NCBI RefSeq assembly: GCF_905475465.1
Contig: NC_062252.1
Location: 3,348,001 to 3,412,000, forward strand
Direction of reading: 5' to 3'
DNA: 64,000 bases
From: Pieris napi
Taxonomy: Eukaryota; Arthropoda; Insecta; Lepidoptera; Pieridae
A program made the translations under genes and the position numbers. The notes below the pieces were generated by a model that was given only the letters and a program-made list of their open reading frames with translations, did not search any database and had not been told where the DNA came from. Each line of letters starts with the position of its first letter. Positions within the stretch are counted from its first letter, which is position 1. Of the stretch, positions 52,001 to 61,000 are shown piece after piece.

Positions 52001-55000
52001 CTCAAACGTAGATACAGAATTGGTATCTTTTAGTATACGAATCTAATGACGTTAAGACGAAAAAACATGGCGATTAAAAAGAGTGGCGGAGAGTTTATTG
52101 CCAGTTCTTCTCTTCCGTTCTACGCCCTTGATTTGAGAACTTGCACTAAATGTAAAATTAGAAGCATTAATATGTATTTCATTACTGACGAGTCATAAGT
52201 GTACAATGTGTTACCTATATGATTAAATGATTTTTGAATTTTGAAAAATTTTGAAAACAAAGCAAAAACGTCGAATTGTGTATAAATGATTTGATTCTAT
52301 GTGATAACTTGCTGGATGTGTTCTCCGTTTTCATATGAATAGAATTTGTAGGCGGAATTCCCGACGAAAGCTACAGGAATTTGTGTCAACGTTTTATTAA
52401 AAAAATTACCAATTAATAATCCAGAAATAGCGAACGCCGTTTTTGCGGTTACGGGACGGGACACCTCTAACAAAATTTATTAGCAAAAGTGTACAAGTTT
52501 TGAGATAGAAACGGATTTGTGGAGTCTACGTATTAGTACTACAGCAATGCTGATAAAATAAGCTGTGAAAAATCCTTTCCTTTATAAGGAATTATTTAAG
52601 GTGTATAAGTATTAACAAGAAGGCATAGAGATTACTATCACACTATAAGATATACGATACTTAACAATAAAATTAATGAGGTTCGAAGGAGGAGATACAT
52701 CTAAGATAATATAAACGAGTATGAATGCGAAACATTACATAATACGATGTGCGGAATACGATGTGGTTAGCTGTTTATACACTTCCTATGTTTCTAACCA
52801 CGTTTTGTTCTTCAATTCTCCTTGCATTATAAGTAATATATATTATAGACTAGCAGACTCGGCCAAGCGCTGCTGTGGCTAAGGTTTTTGTTATATTACA
52901 TAGTAGTAAACTATTCAAGGGAAACCGTAGAGAACACCAGTCATGAGGACCACCATGCTTTGGTGGTTATGTCATTAAATTATATCTTCTGTGAAACGTT
53001 GGTACTCTCAACACAGCGCTATCTGTTAGAATTGTGACTGTCAAATAATAAACAAATAATTTGCAATAAAAATTTCGGGTATAAATTAAGATGTAAGCTA
53101 TCCTATCTTTTAAGTTAGACCAAACTGCACACGGTGTGCAAATTTGATTGAAATCGGTTAAGTTGCTTAGGAGTCCATAGCGGACAAACAACGTGACGCG
53201 TAATTTATATATACATACTAAGATATATCAAATAGAGTGAGAAGTTGAAATGTACTACAGTTGACCCCTGGTAATCCTACAAAAATTTTGCAGGGCAGTG
53301 TCGGACTAACGAATTTGTCGGATTATAGAGCCTACCTACGGATTTATTTACAATCCAATGAAAAGATTATTTATGTTATATGTACTTTGAAGTACAAATC
53401 ATACTTCAATATGTATGTCAAATTGAGTAAATTAGACAATACAATAGAGAGTTTACGTTTTGTTATACAATTAAATTTCAAACATGCATTAGCGAAGATT
53501 GCTTAAAAAATATTCAATAATAAATACCATGTAGCATTACAGGGGGTGCCGGATTAGACAGAGACCGGACTACCGGGGAAAACATCTGATAGCATTGCAT
53601 CATTGTGATTGGTCAACGTTAACCAATGACAGCCAAGCGACGCGAACAGTCGTTTAATTTTTCACAAGTTAAATGTGGTAACGGTATTTTGATGATGTCA
53701 ATCTTGTACGCAATATTGTATGCTTTGGTTACAAATTATTTATTATTGGCTTATTATTTTTACTTCTGAAATCTTTAAACTATGTATTTCTGGGACACTG
53801 AGACCACCCTTTGAGCTACTACTAAAACTATGAAACATTGAATACACTTTGCATCTTAAATGATTCATAACTTTAGATTAGTCTATAAAAAAATGCCTAT
53901 AATTTAGCAAACCCCGTAAAAACTATGATGTTTAATACAAAAAACTCAAGGTTTTTAGTTCAAATTAGACAATAAACATTCTGCATACAATTAAACGTAT
54001 GGAATCGTAGTTATTTTGTACAAAAAACCTAGTTCGGAATAATCAGCCGAGATTCTAGAACATATTTTAATATAGGAGTTTAAGCTTTAAGTCAAACTAG
54101 GAAGAAAGGAATCCGATATGTATTCCTTTTAGGAAGGTGTTCAGTTGGCAGATCTTAGGATTCAAGTTTCACATTCATAAAGATAATAAAATCACTTTTA
54201 AGTTTTCATGAACGTACCTACATGTACGTTTATATCCATTAAAGTAGTTTTATTCAAATGAGTTAGTAATGTTCCATAACAGTAGTTTAACTTACAGTTT
54301 CTCTTCAAGGCCGGAGTCTGACCGGCGATGACTCTCACTATCGGCGTCCTTCACCTGTAATAAAACAATTTTACGATTTAATAAACATTTATTACATAAC
54401 AAAGCCTTTTATTTTATCTTAATCTCTTTTCTTTATCCTTTTTTATAAATAATTTTTATATAAAATTATAGTGCCAAAATGTTCATTCCCACTCCTCCGA
54501 AACGGCTCAACCCATTTTTATGAAATTTTACAATAAGTCTGAGACTTGGCTACTATCTATCTTTAAAACCCCTAAATGTTAAGGGTGGGTCCACGCCTAA
54601 ATTTTATTTTTATTTTTTAGATATTTTTTTTTGTTTATATTTTTTTAAGATACAGCATAAAAAAAACATAAATACAACCCTGAATTTTTAGTCCACTACA
54701 ATGAACCCCAATTTTTTATTTGTTAATTAAAATCCTATGACTTGATCTCTGAGGTTTATATAGAGAAAAAATCACAGAAAAACCTAAAAGTTTTCATTCC
54801 AGAAAGCCGAACAGTCGCTCGAGTAGCATAGCAAAATATTCCATGTACTAGGTCACTAGCCTATCAAGGTAGGCTAAGTAAAATCACATTAAGGAGAAAC
54901 GAAGTTCACGGGGTCAGCTAGTATATATAAAACTACTCTCCATTTCAATAAAATTTAATTACTGAATATGTCTATAAATTTTTAACGATATAGTACTTCC

Positions 55001-58000
55001 ATAGCTCCCTTATTATACGTGGAATTACATGCACAGTCATTATTGAACAAATTAGGTTTCATTAAAAATCTAGTACTGACGTTAACAAAAAGGATAAATG
55101 AGATCAGTCCATTGTGCATAGACAATGAGTTGTTATTAGAGATAGTACACGTTTAGCGTATTCCAGTACATTAGTCACTGCATTAGCTTGTAATTGTCTC
55201 GAGGGACTGTTTTAGACCCTAAAGTAAATACAAATTATAGAGAGAGCAACTTTATGGTTAGAACAGCGAACAGATTTAATGAATTAATTATTGACATTGA
55301 TATGTTCGCCACGAGTATGGTGATGATATCAATGAATGAACGTACTTCAAAAGATGAATGTACTTCGTACCTTCCATTGACAACTTAATTAAATTCTGGT
55401 TTTTCTTTTTTGTTGTACAACCAAAATATTTAAGAAAAACTATATGTGAAGATTTTTAATTGGCTCACAATGTTACATATCTGTACATCTATTTATGTAT
55501 TATGCTGTACATCTTCTGAATAAATAAATAAAGACTTATATTAAACATGAAAACGTAATCTTTGATGAAGCAATCTTCACAATGCATGTTTTCATTTACA
55601 ATTTAAGAATCCAATCAACTGGATAGTATCTCTATTTTTATTTAAAAATTATTATTTTTTTATAATAAAAAGCTGAAGAGTTTGTCAGGTCAAACGTGCT
55701 AATCGCAGGAACATTAAAGCAAATCTAATGCAAACATTCTCTGAGTTTTTGTGTAGAACATAGGGCTAACGGGCATGAGGCTCATCTGATGTTATGTGAG
55801 ACCGCTGCTCATGGACACTCTCAATGCCAGAGGGCTCGTCTGTGCGTTGCCGGCCTTGTAAGAATTAATACGATCTTTGTAGGACCCTTAGTTGTATTGG
55901 TTCGGAAATACCTCACGGGCAGCTGGTTCCACATAGCGGTTGTGCGTGGCAAAAAATGTCTTAAAAAATGGTCAGTCGTGGAATGATGGACGTATATCAT
56001 ATTCTATCAAGACGTTCGGTGAAGAATCTCAGCTGGAGATTTATACGCTGTTACGCTACGATCAGGCACAAGACCAGCGTATAGCTAGTAATGCGGTATC
56101 CTCTTTAGTCATTTGATATTAATTTTAATTTAAAGACGAAAATCCACATTTCGTTAAATATTAGTGTTCCTTATTGCCATACTCAATAGCAAGCTATTAG
56201 CAAATGTTTAGTAGTTCGGTTTTGAAAGAGAGTGAAAGCGTTTATTGCTGCAAAAGTACGACACAACGCGAATAGACAGGAACTAGAATCTACGAGCAAG
56301 CACAATATTCGCAGTATCCAAATAATTACTTATATCCTTTCTCTATATTACTTTTGATTTTGAAAGCACTTTTGTAATACCATGCAGGTTAAGAAAAGCT
56401 ACCAATACTCACTCGTCTGTTTTAAAATATAAATGCCATATTATGTATTAAAAGTTAGTATTTTGTTAGTCAATTATAGTTTAAAAAAAATTTAGAATGT
56501 CTTTTTTTATAATAACTACCTATGTATTACGTATTTGTAAGTAGCTGTAGCAAAGCGTTTTCGGTAATAAATACGGCTCGCGTATACCATGCAGTTAGAA
56601 AATAATGATACTGTTGTATCATACAGCGTATGTTGCGACCGAAAATATTATAAAGCCTTCGTTAGAGAATTCCAAGGATACAGATCTATGAAACTGTTTT
56701 GAGTGGCATGAAATCTAGATCAAACGGTTCAGCTCACAATGCAGTATATTGAATTGTTACGCTTTTTATAGTTATGTCATATCGCACTGTGTCGGTTTAC
56801 TGACACCATTGTTATGCTTGTAAAAATATGCAAATATAATATATTCGTCACCCATGTCCGCAATCTGTGACAATGGAAGCGAAGTTTGTAAAAGTATATT
56901 TTTAGTTCATATATAATCCTTATTATCATTACTCATATGCTTCAAAAGGTTTTAGGTAGTGAATTTTAAAATAGACGTAGATATTTTTATTAATTATTCA
57001 AATCTTAATATATATAAATAACGTGTCACGTTGTTTGTCCGCTGTGAACTCCTAAACTACTTAACCGATTTCACTTAAATTTGCACACCGTGTGCAGTTT
57101 GATCTAACTTAAAAGATAGGATAGCTTTCATCTTAATTTATACCCGCAATATTATTTTATTGCAAATTATTTGTTTATTATTTGACATTGACAATTCTAA
57201 CAGATGGCGCTGTGTTGAAACTAGCAACGTTTCACATAAGCTACAATTTAATGGCATCTGTGTAAAAAAGCATGTTGGTCCCCATGACTGGTGTTCTCCT
57301 ACCGTTTCCCTTGAATAGTTTACTGCTATGTAATATAGCAAAAACCTTAGCCACAGCAACGCTTGGCCGAGTCTGCTTGTATAGTATATGTTAATAGATT
57401 TTTTTCAACCCTTAATGATTTTTTAATCATTATTTACTTGTACCTAGTCTCTTTATAAGACTTAATTAAAACAATGCAAACAAAACGTTCCAATAAATCT
57501 TTAAGTTGTATTAAAAAAAACCGTTTCTTTAGGCAGAAAACCTTCAAATATAGTCACAAGTACACACTAAGTCACAAAATACATATGATTAGTAAACGTG
57601 CGAGCGTATAGCACGGGCCGTTTTCTCCGTCCGTGAGAGAATTGGCTCGTCGTTCTTTTTGCTTTCCCTTTCATTGTTCTGTATTGTCTACATATAAACT
57701 GTTCCTCATTCAAAGGTAAATTACTATATGATACCGCACTTGTTATCTTTGTACCGTGTCCACATTACGGTTGTCCATTAAGTGTTTACTAAGTATGTAA
57801 ATTGAAATCGGTGTATTCTTTAAGCTAGTTTGACGGTCATTATTATCTACACTAAACACTGCTATATATTGCTTATACTGAGCAACATTCTACAGCCCCT
57901 AATAAGAAACGAGGATGACACATTTGTGTACCTATGTCATTGAGTTTAGTGCAATTTTATTTATTATCAGATCCATCCACTTATCAAATATTAAAGACTA

Positions 58001-61000
58001 GCGGACATCTATTTTGTGAAAGAATTTAAAATCGGTCCAGTAATTTTTGAGCCAATTCGTCACAAACATACTTACATACAAATCTGCCCTCTCTATAATA
58101 TTATTATGGATAAAACAGCTTATATGAGCATTAAGAAAAATTTTTTCGTTAAACATTGACTTCATACATTCACAAAAAACATATTGTATTGCTTATCGCT
58201 AAGCTTGTGATACTTTACAACCAGGAGTAACAATCATTCCAATTAGCGAATTGAATGAATATCTGTAACAACACTTAGACGTTGTGTTGAAGATTAGATA
58301 GTACAGGACCAGTGGTACACAAAGATCAGGGTGACTCACAGTTGATTGACCCGAAATAGATGTGACAGTGTTCCGTGACCCCTGAATTTGCAATTTTGCA
58401 CTAGTTCGTGTTGCAACTGACGTCTGATTTCCATGGATTTCTCATCGATGTTACAATCTCTAAGGCCAATGGACAGTGAAAACCGCAATTATGGTGGAAT
58501 TGAAAATTTCTTCAACCAAGTTCATGATCTAGGCGGTTGACTACCAATTATTCGAAATATTAATGGCTTACGCAACCATCGTTTTTTTGGTTACGTTTCT
58601 AAAACAAGTAAAAGGTTTGTAAAATTACATTAAACTCAAGATAATATTTTCGTTTTTGCGTAGAATTAATGTTATATGTTTCGTGATTAGGCAAATCTTT
58701 AGCTTATGCAATATATTGTCACAAAATAGTAAAATAAATTATAAATCGTTTATTTGGCAAGAAATTGGTGCATTCAGATCAATTAATTATATAACTGCAC
58801 ATTAAGGCATTTAAAAATAAGCATGCAAATGTCACATTTGTTATCAGAATGTCATAATAATAAGCACAGATAAGTAATCTATGTATAATTGTTTTCAAAA
58901 CTTTTGTAATTAACACTCTCCCAAATTTGGAGAACCTTGCCTTTAAAAATTTAATTAAAAATTTGAATTTAGAATTTCTTTGCTAACTGTTGAATTATTT
59001 GCACAAATATTTGGGATAGCGGCTAACAAATGATTTATTTTACTTTTAGCTATAAAACGCCAGAACAATTTGATATGAATTTTCCTGAAAAATACACAAA
59101 TATGTAATCGAATATTTAAATATTTTCTAAAAAAGTAAATATTTTCATAACTATGAATGCTAATTATTAATTAAGTTGCGACAAAGCACTAAAGATACGT
59201 TTACGAAAGCTCCGTACTACACATTCAGAATATGTTATCTGATGGTAATTTGAATGAAAATGGCTAATAAATTCTATAAAATTAAGTGTTACGACTGTAG
59301 GTACTCAATGTTATTGCTGTAACAGCCTGTTTTATTACAAGGCGTGTAATACTAAAAAATGTCTGGAAATCTATGTACATAAATTTTAGTGGTACCTACT
59401 TCGTGGCTAAAATATTAAGAGTTACTTTTCCTTTGTGTAAAGAAATACTATTTGAATAAAAATGTTTTAATTTGAATGAATTTTCAAATAAGATTGTAAC
59501 TTAATATGGAAAATTGAAAAAGACGAAGATCTTTAAATAAACGTACGTACTAGATCTGTTAAAAACTTGCTTAAACTTGCTTTTCCCAACAATCGTTTGA
59601 TAGTGTATTAAAAATGCATCTATAATTGTTTCTTTTTCTGCTTCAATGAAAAAAGAATTACAAATAGAATTATTAGAGGTTATGATTTCTTTTAATTTCT
59701 TAAATTATTTGTAATGCAAATAATTTTATGTTTTCAAAGACGTCTGATTGTAATAGATTATTAAACTAGAATGCGGATAAGTGGTTATGGCGCCGTGTCA
59801 TAAATTATGTATAGAACATCTTCATTCTGCGACCATTACACATGAACATATTAACGACTAGAAAAACAATTATTTTTAGACGCATTATTCATTTATAATA
59901 AGATACATAAAGAAGTCGTGAAATGTCTAGGTTCGAGTTTAAGCTGTGGGTGACAAGACAAATCATTCAACATAAAAAATATAATACTTTTTCATCGACC
60001 TCCGTAGGTCTGTGGTTAGCTCATATTGCCTATAACCTCCTCTTCCTGTAATCTTAAGTTTGATTCGCGAAAAACAATTGTAAACAAAATCCCTCCTTGC
60101 TACTACAAAACGTGCCACGAAACAGATACAGAAATATGTCTACTTTGTACCCCCTTAGCTTTTTATAGCTTTAATGCGAATATATAATATTATATAATAC
60201 TCAGCCTGGAGCAGTCTTTACTGAACAGTCCGGTTTTTAAGCTCAATTCTCGATATGTATGTCTATTTCAAAATCTTTCAATGAACTAAGATTTCTTAAA
60301 TAATATTTACTTACTTTAAATCTGTTTATGTACGGTACGTTGAGAGTGTTTACAATATATGCCAGTCATGGGATTGTTACGAAGTCAGTACTATATAGAT
60401 ATATAAAGGCAAACTAATGTTCAATATTTAGACTTTTAACTTAATAACTGGGACCTTAAATATACCAAATATTTAATATACAAAGAAATATACTTCTTTT
60501 AACTTAAATTGATGTTCAAGAAGAAATATGAAAGCGTAGTTTAAAAGATCGAAGCAACAGTTAGTAGGAAGTTTTTTCACAGAATTAATCTAGTAATAAC
60601 CGCATTAGAAACAAATGAATTCAAGAGATATATCTAAACGTAGACACTCACTGAATTTTGTACGTCTGTTAATATCATAGTAAGCTTTTGACTCACTAAA
60701 GCCGTAATATTAACGTTATGGTAACCTAAATTTTTGACCATTGTTGCAAGGTCAATGTCCAGCCCAGAAAGGATATTGTGAGGATTTTAACGGAACGCCT
60801 CTGGGCTACTGTAACGGGACCAAATATTGAATAACAGTTATTGTGTAGGTTTCAGAACGACACACTTTCAACGGGTCAATCTATTATTCTGTTAATATGT
60901 TTGTGTATCGTAACTGATTCACAAGATAAAGACGAAGCATTCTAGATACAAAAATACTTTTACTTCGACCCCTATGGGTTGTGTGGTGTACCCATTAGAC

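Noticed and set aside
52967..53191. Minus frame of 74 residues sharing similarity with a region at 57138-57359
   Set aside because: The similarity is due to two copies of one Helitron-like repeat, not a protein family.
55194..55388. 64-residue frame as a host gene
   Set aside because: Resembles the C-terminal end of a LINE ORF and is followed by a LINE-like tail.
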